Shown here: positions 1 through 7,931 of the stretch, one piece after another
Position numbering within the stretch: position 1 is the stretch's first letter
Layout: each line of letters starts with the position of its first letter
NCBI GenBank assembly: GCA_001603765.1
Contig: LUZV01000263.1
Location: 1-12,922 of the forward strand
DNA: 12,922 nt
Origin: Anaerolineales bacterium Chloro_02
GTDB taxonomy: Bacteria > Chloroflexota > Anaerolineae > Anaerolineales > Anaerolineaceae
Direction of reading: 5' to 3'
Notes under the pieces: model-generated
Seen by the model: the letters and a program-made list of their open reading frames with translations, nothing else
Told to the model about the DNA's origin: nothing
The model's database searches: none
Position numbers and translations under genes: made by a program

Positions 1-870
1 CGAGCAAAACCACGCATCTATGTTTCTGCCGGTACGATAATTGCCAGCGCTGAAGAGGCGCTGAAGCGAAGCGACGCGCTGTTTGAAATTCTTGAGCTCA
101 CAAATGTGCGCACCGCGTTTGGCGAAGTGGTTTTGTGCCGCGCGTTGAGCGATGGCTACGTTGAGTTGGCTGGTCCTGGCGCGGTGGAAGGAGTTTCTCT
201 GATTTCTGATCTAGTACGGCAGCATGAGCCTAACGCCCTCTTTATCATTGACGGAGCCTTATCGCGCCGGTCCCAAGCCGGTTCTGGCGTGAGTGAAGCA
301 GCGCTTCTTGCTGTAAGCGCCGCGACTTCAGCAATTCCAGAAGTTCTGGCTGAAAAGACGGCTTTCGCCCTGGACTTGCTACAAACGCCCGCCGTTACAA
401 GCAGTGAACTGAGCCAATTGGCAGCGGCACTCAGGGGGCATCTGCACGCCCGAGGGATCATATTGAACTCTTTAGAAGACGGATCAAAATTCGATGTGAT
501 TGAGCTGCCGAGTTTGGTAGGCTTTGGCCAGGAAGCTGGAAAATTATTGGGGGACGACAGCGATCTGCTGTTTTTGCGCGGCGCTTTGACTGATCAGGTA
601 ACGGCAGAATTAATGAAAAGTCCTTCTTTTTCTAATTTGAGTTTGGTTGTTGAAGATGGCACTCGATTGTTCCTAAAACCTGAAACGGTCCACAAACTGA
701 AACAGCGGAATATAAACCTTTTTGTGCTCAACGCGTTGGATGTTCGGCTGGTTTGTCTTAATCCAACTCGCTCTAACGGACAGCTTCTGGATTCTGAGCT
801 TCTGTTGAAGGCGCTGCGTCAAAAAATCACACGAATTCCAGTTGTGGATTTCGGGCCGGCATATGTGTGA
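1..870 (+). CDS. kamB: KamB-like lysine 5,6-aminomutase reactivation subunit (5' end missing)
   Basis: The frame is open from the first base of the window, so the gene begins outside it; 289 residues and a TGA stop are visible. An internal GTG at 106 could be mistaken for a start, but coding continues upstream with normal protein-like sequence. I identify it mainly by position: lysine-fermentation operons in Fusobacterium and Clostridium carry kamB and the MutS-like kamC directly before kamD and kamE, and both are described as reactivation factors for the B12-dependent aminomutase. The visible part has a hydrophobic strand ending in Asp (FIIDGALSRR) near the middle and a second alpha/beta-looking half. 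No membrane segment and no P-loop are seen in this part. The stop is 7 bases before kamC, so the two are almost certainly co-translated partners. The biochemical role of KamB itself is poorly known. Confidence 0.75.
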   Translation, partial: RAKPRIYVSAGTIIASAEEALKRSDALFEILELTNVRTAFGEVVLCRALSDGYVELAGPGAVEGVSLISDLVRQHEPNALFIIDGALSRRSQAGSGVSEAALLAVSAATSAIPEVLAEKTAFALDLLQTPAVTSSELSQLAAALRGHLHARGIILNSLEDGSKFDVIELPSLVGFGQEAGKLLGDDSDLLFLRGALTDQVTAELMKSPSFSNLSLVVEDGTRLFLKPETVHKLKQRNINLFVLNALDVRLVCLNPTRSNGQLLDSELLLKALRQKITRIPVVDFGPAYV

Positions 871-877
871 GGATTAA

Positions 878-2419
878 ATGCAGTCGCGGGTCATGATTAC
901 CTCTGAATTACTTAACCAGCTTGGATTCCCAGCAATTTTGGAAGCATGTCACTGCCGCACACCTCAAGGCAGCCGTTTTAAAGCCTCAGTCCATTTCTTT
1001 GGTCCGGAAAACAAATTTGAGCTTGAGCGGGAAGTTGCCGCTGTTAACCGCTTAAACGCCATGGTCAAGGATAAACAACCTCAACTGATTGAAGCTCTAA
1101 CACAATTGGCGCGGCTGAGGGAACTGCGGGGAACTTTTAGCCGGCTTGATAAAAATGATTTGTTAGACGATACTGAATTTTTTGAGTTGAAAAGCAGTCT
1201 GAATATTTTTTATCGGCTTTCAAAACTAACGGACCTGTTGCGGGCGGCAGATATCTTTCTTGAAGACACTTCTGTTGCAGCCGCGCTGCTTAACCCGGAT
1301 GGAAAGTACAACCCGTCTTTCCACATCTACAGCTCATACTCCTCAGCGTTGGCGGAGATCCGAGCCCGAAAAAAGGAGCTTGAAAGGCAGATCAGCCAGA
1401 GTGCTGGTGCTGAGAGGGCAACTCTGCTTCAACAACGTTCCTTCGTCATCGCCGAAGAAGACCAGGAAGAGGATCGAATTAGGCGGGATTTGGGAGCAAA
1501 ATTAGCCGAGTGGCTGCCACAGATGAAACACAATACCGAGGCTTGCGGTTTACTGGACTTTCGACTGGCAAAAGCTGATCTCGCAAATCGTTGGGGCGGA
1601 GCCTTACCTGTGATATTGGATGAAGATTGTCCGGCAATAATCACCAACGCCAAAAATCCACAGGTATCAGCTCTTCTTAAAAACCAAGGGCTTGAATTCA
1701 CTCCTCTTTCAATCGAGTTGCGCTCCGGCTCCACTGTTTTGAGTGGGGCAAATATGGGAGGAAAAAGCGTCGCGCTGAAAACCTTCTTTCTGGCTCTCCT
1801 CATGACGCAACTTGGATATCTTCCGGTTTGTGAGAGGCTTCAAACCCCACTTTATGATTTTTTTGCCTTCGAGGCGAGCCTGGAGGGCGATGTTTTTCGC
1901 GGGTTGTCTTCTTTTGGTCTTGAGGCAGTTAAGATCCGGGATCATTATCGCAGAAGCCAAACTCAACGGGGATTAATTGTCCTGGATGAACCTTGCCGGG
2001 GAACAAATCCTTCAGAAGCGACAGCGATTGTCCAAGCTCTTTGTAATCAGTACGGTGCTTCCGACAGCAGTTTCCTCATCGCCACGCATTATCACGTATC
2101 CCCAAAACCTGGCATTCGTTTTTATCAGGTCAAAGGGATTAACCCTGAGGTCCTGTCGACATTAGAGAGCACGCAAGGAAAAAACCATGTGCCTCAAGCG
2201 GACTCCAGCTCACAAACGGCTGGCGTTTCTGCTTTTGCTTTACACACCCAACGTGAAGATCTAATCCGGGTGAGAAAGATCCAGAATTTGATGGATTATC
2301 AACTCGAAGAAGTTGATGGATTACATCCAACTCCTTCAGGTGCGATTAAAATTGCTGAGCTGCTCGGCGTAGACGAAGCATTGATATCTGAGATGAAAGC
2401 AGCCTGGCAGGAGGAATAA
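878..2419 (+). CDS. kamC: KamC, MutS-like ATPase for lysine 5,6-aminomutase reactivation
   Basis: 513-residue protein with the MutS-family ATPase core at its C-terminal side. It shows a Walker A motif GANMGGKS at 290-297, a Walker B strand LIVLDE ending at D370-E371 followed by the MutS-type RGTNPSE loop, and the switch histidine motif ATHYH at 402-406. Residues about 155-210 are rich in K, E and R and look like the coiled-coil lever of MutS proteins. The N-terminal mismatch-recognition domain of true MutS is absent, and the protein is much shorter than MutS (about 850 residues). Position between kamB and kamD points to the aminomutase reactivation role known for this family: ATP-driven exchange of damaged cobalamin. 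The ATG at 878 is preceded by GAGGA (869-873), a short 4-base spacing; the alternative ATG at 893 has no ribosome binding site. The stop overlaps the kamD start by one base. Confidence 0.85.
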   Translation: MQSRVMITSELLNQLGFPAILEACHCRTPQGSRFKASVHFFGPENKFELEREVAAVNRLNAMVKDKQPQLIEALTQLARLRELRGTFSRLDKNDLLDDTEFFELKSSLNIFYRLSKLTDLLRAADIFLEDTSVAAALLNPDGKYNPSFHIYSSYSSALAEIRARKKELERQISQSAGAERATLLQQRSFVIAEEDQEEDRIRRDLGAKLAEWLPQMKHNTEACGLLDFRLAKADLANRWGGALPVILDEDCPAIITNAKNPQVSALLKNQGLEFTPLSIELRSGSTVLSGANMGGKSVALKTFFLALLMTQLGYLPVCERLQTPLYDFFAFEASLEGDVFRGLSSFGLEAVKIRDHYRRSQTQRGLIVLDEPCRGTNPSEATAIVQALCNQYGASDSSFLIATHYHVSPKPGIRFYQVKGINPEVLSTLESTQGKNHVPQADSSSQTAGVSAFALHTQREDLIRVRKIQNLMDYQLEEVDGLHPTPSGAIKIAELLGVDEALISEMKAAWQEE

Positions 2420-4032
2420 TGGCAACATTACGGTTAAATTGGGACAAGGTGGCATTGGCGCGTGATGCCGCGAGGCAGATCTCGGAAGAGACAAACGCGT
2501 ATATCCAACAATTTACAACCACAACAGTTGAGCGGTCAGTTTGCCGCCTATTGGGCATTGATGGAGTTGATTCATTGGGAGTCCCCTTACCCAATGTAGT
2601 GGTGGAACACTTGCTGTCCAGGCAGGTGTTAGGGTTTGGAGCTGCTTTTTGGCTCGGACAAGCGGCAATATCGCTGAACAAAGAACCGCAGGAATTGGCT
2701 GAGGCAGTTGCAAAAGGTGAACTGGATCTGACTAAGACAGAACCAGTCGATCCGTTTGAAATACAGCTTTGGGCAGAAAAGAAGGCGGCAGAAACAGTTT
2801 CGGTAATTCACCGAAACCGTCTTATCCGGGAAGAAAAATTGCGCGAATTTGGCGATCACGCAGGACCCCTGCTTTATGTTATCGTCGCGACAGGCAATAT
2901 CTATGAGGACATCGTCCAGGCTAAGGCTGCCGCCAGGCAAGGAGCTGATGTAATCGCTGTTATTCGCACGACGGGTCAGAGCCTGCTGGACTATGTGCCT
3001 TATGGCGCAACGACTGAGGGATTTGGTGGGACGATGGCAACCCAGGAGAACTTTAGATTAATGCGCGCGGCTTTGGACGATATCGGCGCGGAGTTGGGAC
3101 GCTATATCCGTCTGTGTAATTATTGCTCGGGACTCTGTATGCCGGAGATTGCAGTAATGGGTGCTCTGGAGCGCCTGGATGTAATGCTGAACGATGCTTT
3201 ATACGGCATTTTGTTCCGCGATATCAACATGCAGCGCACTCTGATTGATCAATCATTCTCACGGTTGGTGAACGCTGCTGCCGGTATTATTATCAATACA
3301 GGCGAGGATAACTACCTCACCACCTCAGACGCGTATGAAGAGGCGCATACTGTGCTTGCCTCCCAATTTATTAATGAACAGTTTGCCCTCCATGCCGGTC
3401 TGCCGGAAGAACAAATGGGGCTTGGTCATGCGTTTGAGATGAACCCCGAGCTTAAAAACGCCTTTTTGTATGAATACGCGCAGGCGCAGATGGCGCGCCA
3501 AATTTTTCCGAATGCGCCGCTAAAATACATGCCGCCTACCAAGTATAAAACCGGGAATGTTTTCCGTGCATATATTCAGGACGCGCTATTTAACATGGTG
3601 ACTGTCATCAGCGACCAACGAATACATCTTTTAGGTATGCTGACCGAAGCCATTCATACCCCGTTTATGTCTGACCGCGCTCTCGCGATTGACAACGCCC
3701 GTTATATTGCTACCAGCATGGCAGATTTTGGGAATGATATCGAATTTCGCCATGGCGGGATTATGGAAGAACGCGCTAACGAGGTGCTGGATCTGGCTCT
3801 TGATTTGCTACAAACCATTCGTAAGGACGGCTTGTTCCGTACCTTAGAAGAAGGTCAGTTTGCGGGGATTAAGCGACCGTTTGAAGGCGGAAAAGGTCTT
3901 TCGGGAGTAATCTCAAAAGAAGACCTTTACTTCAACCCTTTCATAAATCCCTTGATGGAAGAGTCCAAAGCCGGATCCGCGCGCTACCATCTGAACAAGA
4001 AGCTTATTGAGCAAGGAGAAAATTATGAGTAG
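2419..4032 (+). CDS. kamD: Lysine 5,6-aminomutase, alpha subunit
   Basis: 537-residue large subunit of the adenosylcobalamin- and PLP-dependent aminomutase. The enzyme moves the terminal amino group of beta-lysine (or D-lysine) to the neighbouring carbon, giving 3,5-diaminohexanoate (or 2,5-diaminohexanoate). The whole length reads as this family. Clear signature stretches are the N-terminal LNWDKVALARDAARQI, a LCNYCSGLCMPEIAV segment in the barrel, and INTGEDNYLTTSDAY around residues 293-305. The subunit supplies the TIM-barrel active site; cobalamin and the PLP lysine are carried by KamE, encoded next. Usual family length is about 515-540. The ATG at 2419 shares one base with the kamC stop and has GGAGGA at 2410-2415. 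The end overlaps the chosen kamE start by 8 bases, which fits coupled translation of a 1:1 complex. D-ornithine 4,5-aminomutase is related, but the length and the kam neighbours favour lysine. Confidence 0.95.
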   Translation: MATLRLNWDKVALARDAARQISEETNAYIQQFTTTTVERSVCRLLGIDGVDSLGVPLPNVVVEHLLSRQVLGFGAAFWLGQAAISLNKEPQELAEAVAKGELDLTKTEPVDPFEIQLWAEKKAAETVSVIHRNRLIREEKLREFGDHAGPLLYVIVATGNIYEDIVQAKAAARQGADVIAVIRTTGQSLLDYVPYGATTEGFGGTMATQENFRLMRAALDDIGAELGRYIRLCNYCSGLCMPEIAVMGALERLDVMLNDALYGILFRDINMQRTLIDQSFSRLVNAAAGIIINTGEDNYLTTSDAYEEAHTVLASQFINEQFALHAGLPEEQMGLGHAFEMNPELKNAFLYEYAQAQMARQIFPNAPLKYMPPTKYKTGNVFRAYIQDALFNMVTVISDQRIHLLGMLTEAIHTPFMSDRALAIDNARYIATSMADFGNDIEFRHGGIMEERANEVLDLALDLLQTIRKDGLFRTLEEGQFAGIKRPFEGGKGLSGVISKEDLYFNPFINPLMEESKAGSARYHLNKKLIEQGENYE

Positions 4033-4816
4033 CGGACTATACTCAGTCAGACGGCAGGATATTGACAGCAGCCTCGACCTCACCCACCTTAAGCCGTATG
4101 GGGACACAATGAACGACGGCAAGGTGCAGCTTTCGTTTTCGCTGCCCGTTCCCGATAGCGATGTCGCGATTGAGGCTGCAAAGCAATTAGCTCTGAAAAT
4201 GGGTTTAGTTGAACCAATGGTCACCCATCATGCCCCACTCGATTCAAGCTTCAGCTTCTTTGTCGTTTATGGAAACTTAAGCCATACGATAGACTACACG
4301 CAAATACATGTAGATTCAGCGGTTGCCACTTCGATGACACTGGATGAAACGGATCTTTTCATTCAACAAAACTTCGGCAGGAAAATCAGGGTCATCGGCG
4401 CCAGCACTGGAACAGACGCCCATACCGTGGGCATTGACGCGATCATAAACATGAAAGGATACGCTGGGCATTACGGCTTGGAGCGTTATAAAATGATAGA
4501 AACGCTTAATTTGGGCAGTCAGGTCACAAATGAGGACTTTATTCGTAAAGCCGTTGAGTTTAACGCTGATGTACTGTTGGTGTCTCAGACCGTGACGCAG
4601 AAAAACGTGCACGTGCAAAATCTGACAGAACTGGTTGAGTTATTAGAGGCGGAACGCCTCCGTAAGCGTTTCCTGTTGATTATTGGCGGTCCGAGGATTA
4701 ACCATGAGCTTGCTAAAGAATTAGGTTGCGACGCGGGATTTGGCCCAGGTAAATATGCGGATGACGTCGCGAGTTATTTCTGTCAGGAATTGGCTGCCCG
4801 AAAGCAGCGGAATTAA
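4025..4816 (+). CDS. kamE: Lysine 5,6-aminomutase, beta subunit (B12- and PLP-binding)
   Basis: 263-residue small subunit with an N-terminal dimerisation domain (about 1-110) and a C-terminal B12-binding Rossmann domain. The base-off cobalamin motif DxHxxG is present as DAHTVG with H133, followed by the S187 loop (LLVSQ) and the GGPR motif at 221-224. K144 lies 11 residues after H133. In the Clostridium sticklandii enzyme the cobalt ligand is His133 and the PLP Schiff-base lysine is Lys144 of the beta subunit, so numbering from the ATG at 4025 reproduces both positions exactly. A TTG at 4007 would add six residues, but AAGGAG at 4013-4018 with a 6-base spacer clearly serves 4025. The gene overlaps kamD by 8 bases. 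With KamD it makes the complete aminomutase, acting in the cytoplasm on beta-lysine supplied by lysine 2,3-aminomutase. Confidence 0.95.
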   Translation: MSSGLYSVRRQDIDSSLDLTHLKPYGDTMNDGKVQLSFSLPVPDSDVAIEAAKQLALKMGLVEPMVTHHAPLDSSFSFFVVYGNLSHTIDYTQIHVDSAVATSMTLDETDLFIQQNFGRKIRVIGASTGTDAHTVGIDAIINMKGYAGHYGLERYKMIETLNLGSQVTNEDFIRKAVEFNADVLLVSQTVTQKNVHVQNLTELVELLEAERLRKRFLLIIGGPRINHELAKELGCDAGFGPGKYADDVASYFCQELAARKQRN

Positions 4817-4839
4817 TCACATGCGTAAAGGTAGAAACA

Positions 4840-5496
4840 ATGAATAAATTAATAAGTTTGGAAGATGCTGTAAACCTTGTACGGGATGGCGACACTGTGA
4901 TGATCGGAGGTTTTTTGGCTGTTGGCACTCCGGAACGGCTGATCGATGCTCTCATTAAAAAGGGAGCCAAGGACTTAACCTTAATCTGCAATGATACTGG
5001 TTTTGTTGACCGCGGTGTTGGGAAAATGGTTGTCGCGAAAATGTTCAAAAAGATTTACGCCTCACATATCGGAACAAATAAAGAAACCGGGAGACAGATG
5101 CTCGAAGGAGAGACTGAAGTGGTGCTTGTTCCGCAAGGCACGCTGATCGAACAGATCCGGGCTGGGGGTTTTGGGCTTGGTGGTGTGTTGACCAGAACAG
5201 GCTTGGGCACTGAAGTAGAAAAGGGAAAGCAGATCGTAGAAATTGATGGTGAGAAATTTCTACTCGAAAAGCCAATGCGCGCCAATGTCGCTTTGTTGTT
5301 CGCTGAGAAGGCTGATGTAAAAGGTAATTTGTCATTCCACGGAGCAACCCGCAACTTTAATACTTATATGGGAGCGGCAGCGGATATATCCATCGTGGAG
5401 GCTGAACAGGTGGTGCAAGTTGGTGAAATGTGCCCGGATGAGGTTGTTGTTCCCGGTGTTTTTGTGAAATACATTGTTGATGGAGGCTCACTGTGA
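4840..5496 (+). CDS. atoD: Acetoacetate/butyrate CoA-transferase, alpha subunit
   Basis: 218-residue alpha subunit of a family I 3-oxoacid CoA-transferase, very like E. coli AtoD along its whole length. Signature segments are the glycine-rich CoA-binding start MIGGFLAVGTPERL, then NDTGFVDRGVG, ASHIGTNKETGR, and the central VPQGTLIEQIRAGGFGLGG. In lysine fermentation this enzyme moves CoA from butyryl-CoA to acetoacetate, releasing butyrate and giving acetoacetyl-CoA, which the thiolase encoded on the other strand can split. The ATG follows AAAGG (4827-4831) with an 8-base spacer. The gene begins 23 bases after kamE, the widest gap in this operon, and its stop overlaps the atoA start. The acyl preference (butyryl, acetyl or other) cannot be read from sequence alone; context favours butyryl-CoA:acetoacetate. 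Confidence 0.93.
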   Translation: MNKLISLEDAVNLVRDGDTVMIGGFLAVGTPERLIDALIKKGAKDLTLICNDTGFVDRGVGKMVVAKMFKKIYASHIGTNKETGRQMLEGETEVVLVPQGTLIEQIRAGGFGLGGVLTRTGLGTEVEKGKQIVEIDGEKFLLEKPMRANVALLFAEKADVKGNLSFHGATRNFNTYMGAAADISIVEAEQVVQVGEMCPDEVVVPGVFVKYIVDGGSL

Positions 5497-6152
5497 TGGA
5501 CAAGCAACAGACTCAAGAATTTATCGCGCGGCGTGTAGCGGCGGAATTAAAAGATGGAGATCTGGTTAACCTCGGCATTGGTTTGCCAACATTAGTGGCT
5601 AATTATGTCCCGGAAGGTAAAGAGGTTTTATTCCAATCGGAAAACGGTTTTATTGGTCTTGGTCCTGCCCCACTCGAGGATGAAATTGACCCGTCCATTG
5701 CAAACGCGGGAGGGCTGCCTGTGACGATCGTGCCGGGTGGAAGTTTCTTTGATAGCGCCATGTCTTTTGGTATCATCCGCGGCGGGCATGTGGACACAAC
5801 GGTTTTGGGCGCACTGCAGGTAGCGGAAAATGGAGATATTGCAAACTATATGATCCCTGGCAAGATGGTGCCTGGGATGGGCGGCGCGATGGACTTGCTG
5901 AGCGGCGCGAAAAAGGTAATTGTTGCGATGGAGCATACCGCAAAAGGCAATCCAAAGCTGCTAAAAACCTGCACCTTACCCCTTACCGCTGTTAGAGCAG
6001 TCGACTTGATTGTTACAGAGATGGGTGTGATCGAGGTGACACCTAACGGATTTATGTTGACTGAATATAATCCTGAATACACGGTTGAACAGATCCAGGC
6101 AGCAACTGGCGCGGAATTAATTATCAGCCCCAATTTAAAGCACATGCAGTAA
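5496..6152 (+). CDS. atoA: Acetoacetate/butyrate CoA-transferase, beta subunit
   Basis: 218-residue beta subunit that pairs with AtoD. The catalytic glutamate that forms the covalent glutamyl-CoA intermediate lies in the SENGFIGLGP motif (E49 from this start). Other family segments are NLGIGLPTLVANY at about 25-37, NAGGLPVTIVPGG, SAMSFGIIRGGH and PGKMVPGMGGAMDL. The ATG at 5496 shares one base with the atoD stop. GTG at 5493 is an in-frame alternative adding one residue; GGAGG at 5482-5486 could serve either, so the start is uncertain by one codon. This is the last gene of the kam-ato operon; a long hairpin follows 37 bases later. Confidence 0.93.
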   Translation: MDKQQTQEFIARRVAAELKDGDLVNLGIGLPTLVANYVPEGKEVLFQSENGFIGLGPAPLEDEIDPSIANAGGLPVTIVPGGSFFDSAMSFGIIRGGHVDTTVLGALQVAENGDIANYMIPGKMVPGMGGAMDLLSGAKKVIVAMEHTAKGNPKLLKTCTLPLTAVRAVDLIVTEMGVIEVTPNGFMLTEYNPEYTVEQIQAATGAELIISPNLKHMQ

Positions 6153-6189
6153 ATAATTATGTTGAAAATCTGATAATAGAATGTGATTG

Positions 6190-6241
6190 TTCTGGGTTTC
6201 CTGTTTGTGAAATAATGTTGTTTCGCGCAGGAAACCCAGAA
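6190..6241. terminator. Long hairpin between converging operons, probable bidirectional terminator
   Basis: A perfect 14-base inverted repeat (6190-6203 TTCTGGGTTTCCTG with 6228-6241 CAGGAAACCCAGAA) flanks 24 bases. The interior can pair further: 6206-6212 with 6221-6227 (seven pairs including two G-T wobbles), leaving an 8-base loop and a two-base bulge at 6204-6205. It sits between the stops of atoA (+) and hbd (-), where both transcripts must end. There is no clean T-run on either side (ATTATTTAAG follows on +), so it is not a textbook intrinsic terminator, but placement and stem strength make transcript ending or 3'-end protection the best reading. Confidence 0.65.
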
Positions 6242-6257
6242 TTATTTAAGTTAAAGA

Positions 6258-7091
6258 TCAGTACTTGAAAAAACCCTCTCCAGTTTTTCTTCCTAATCTG
6301 CCGCCTCTAACCATCTTGCGCAGTAATGGATGTGGCCGATATTTACTGTCCCCTGTTTCTTTGTAGAGCACTTCCATAATCGCCAGACAGACATCCAATC
6401 CAATAAGGTCGCCTAACTCAAGTGGACCCATCGGATGATTTGCTCCTAATTTCATCGCGGTATCAATCCCTTCAGCACTTGCGACACCTTCAGCCAAAAC
6501 GCCAACTGCCTCGTTGATCATCGGAATCAAAAGCCGGTTGACGACAAAACCGGGTGATTCATTTGCAACAACAGGGGTTTTTCCGAGGTCTTCAGCAATC
6601 CTGATTACTTGCTCAACAACTTCTGAAGGTGTGGAAAGCCCAGGTATCACTTCTACCAATTTCATTACAGGCGCCGGGTTGAAAAAGTGCATCCCGACCA
6701 ATGGATGCGCGATGCCTTGAGCTATCTCAGTGATTGACAAAGAAGATGTGTTGCTAGCAAAAATGCAATCCGGGTTAACCAGGTCGTCAAGAATCCTAAA
6801 GGTGTTTTTCTTGACTGACATATCCTCCAACACTGCTTCAATGACCAAAACGCAATTGGCGCAATCCTCGAGCACGCCGGCGGAAATCCTGTTGTTCACC
6901 TGATCCGCAACCGCTTGCTCAAGCTTGCCGCGGTCTACTCTGCTTTGCAAACCTTTTGCGATGCGCGACTGCCCCTTTTGAGCTAATTCAAGGCTAATGT
7001 CGGTGAGAATGACCTCGTACCCTTTAGTTTGGGCGAAGGCTTGCGCAATCCCACAACCCATTGTCCCAGCTCCAATCACTGCAATTTTCAT
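6258..7091 (-). CDS. hbd: 3-hydroxybutyryl-CoA dehydrogenase
   Basis: 277-residue NAD(P)-dependent enzyme interconverting acetoacetyl-CoA and 3-hydroxybutyryl-CoA. The dinucleotide fold begins at once with GAGTMG (G7, G9, G12). The NTSSLSIT segment and MHFFNPAPVMKLVEVI carry the catalytic pair H135 and E147; their 12-residue spacing equals that of the human His158/Glu170 pair. The C-terminal dimerisation domain contains NHPMGPLELGDLIGLD and ends KTGEGFFKY, usual for short Hbd/PaaH proteins without a fused crotonase. The ATG has a strong AAAGGAG site upstream on the minus strand. It is the last gene of thl-crt-hbd, 56 bases after crt. Cofactor preference (NADH or NADPH) is not clear from sequence. 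Confidence 0.93.
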   Translation of the reverse strand: MKIAVIGAGTMGCGIAQAFAQTKGYEVILTDISLELAQKGQSRIAKGLQSRVDRGKLEQAVADQVNNRISAGVLEDCANCVLVIEAVLEDMSVKKNTFRILDDLVNPDCIFASNTSSLSITEIAQGIAHPLVGMHFFNPAPVMKLVEVIPGLSTPSEVVEQVIRIAEDLGKTPVVANESPGFVVNRLLIPMINEAVGVLAEGVASAEGIDTAMKLGANHPMGPLELGDLIGLDVCLAIMEVLYKETGDSKYRPHPLLRKMVRGGRLGRKTGEGFFKY

Positions 7092-7147
7092 AGAGTCTCC
7101 TTTTTTTAAAAAAACCAGCCTGTGCGTTGTAAACAGGTTATAAATTT

Positions 7148-7927
7148 CTATCGGTTCTTAAATTCCTTATCCTTACGCTTTTCAAGAAAGGCTTGCATGC
7201 CTTCTTTTTGGTCATCAGTAGCAAAACAAGCACTGAATAAGGTGATTTCATGCCGCAGAGCTTCGTGTATGGGCATATCGAGCCCCTCATTGACCGCTCT
7301 CTTTATCTGGCGGATCGCGATTGGGGCTTGAGACGCAATGCGAGCTGCCATTTTCAGCGCTTCATCAAGCAGCGATTCTCTGGGGTAGATTTCACTTACC
7401 AAGCCGATTTCCTTCGCCTCCTCCGCTTTGATGTTACGGCAGGTAAAGAGGATTTCTTTAGCTTTCGAGGTTGAACCGATCACACGAGCTAATCTCTGAG
7501 TGCCTCCGAAGCCGGGAGTGATGCCCAGACCCGCTTCCGGCTGCCCAAAAATTGCGTTTTCGCTGCAGATCCGGATATCGCAACTGAGCGCTAATTCGTT
7601 GCCGCCGCCTAACGCATAGCCATTGATTGCAGCTATCACAGGTATCGGAAAAGTTTCGATCTTGCTAAACAACTGATTGCCAGTTTCGCTGAAAACCGTG
7701 CTTTCCTCTTCACTCATGCAGCACATTTCAGCCACATCCGCGCCAGCGATAAAAGCTTTTTCCCCCGCGCCAGTGATGACAAGACAACGAATACTTTCCA
7801 GCTCCACCTGGTCTAAAACATGATCCAACTCAGATAAGACCGCACGATTAAGCGCGTTGAGCGCTTCCGGACGGTTGATCGTGATCAACCCCACTTGATC
7901 TTTTGCTTCAAACTGAACAAAGGACAT
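7148..7927 (-). CDS. crt: Short-chain enoyl-CoA hydratase (crotonase)
   Basis: 259-residue crotonase-fold protein that hydrates crotonyl-CoA to 3-hydroxybutyryl-CoA. The oxyanion-hole segment is KAFIAGADVAEM (about 57-68) and NGYALGGGNELA. The two catalytic glutamates are E111 (in GGGNELA) and E131 (in GQPEAGLGITPGFGG), 20 residues apart as in rat mitochondrial hydratase (Glu144 and Glu164), so it is a true hydratase rather than an isomerase-type relative. I chose the ATG at 7927, giving a normal N-terminus (MSFVQFEAK) with a GAGGGA-type site in the end of thl. An upstream start at 7981 would overlap thl by 50 bases and add unrelated residues. It lies 4 bases after thl, so translation is probably coupled. 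Crotonyl-CoA from lysine degradation is its expected local substrate. Confidence 0.93.
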   Translation of the reverse strand: MSFVQFEAKDQVGLITINRPEALNALNRAVLSELDHVLDQVELESIRCLVITGAGEKAFIAGADVAEMCCMSEEESTVFSETGNQLFSKIETFPIPVIAAINGYALGGGNELALSCDIRICSENAIFGQPEAGLGITPGFGGTQRLARVIGSTSKAKEILFTCRNIKAEEAKEIGLVSEIYPRESLLDEALKMAARIASQAPIAIRQIKRAVNEGLDMPIHEALRHEITLFSACFATDDQKEGMQAFLEKRKDKEFKNR

Positions 7928-7931
7928 TTTG

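Noticed and set aside
7101..7147. T7/A7 run with a short CCTGT/ACAGG stem between crt and hbd on the minus strand, resembling an attenuator
   Set aside because: The stem is only five pairs with a 9-base loop and is separated from the T-run by four bases. The A-run is better explained as the A-rich lead-in to the hbd ribosome binding site.
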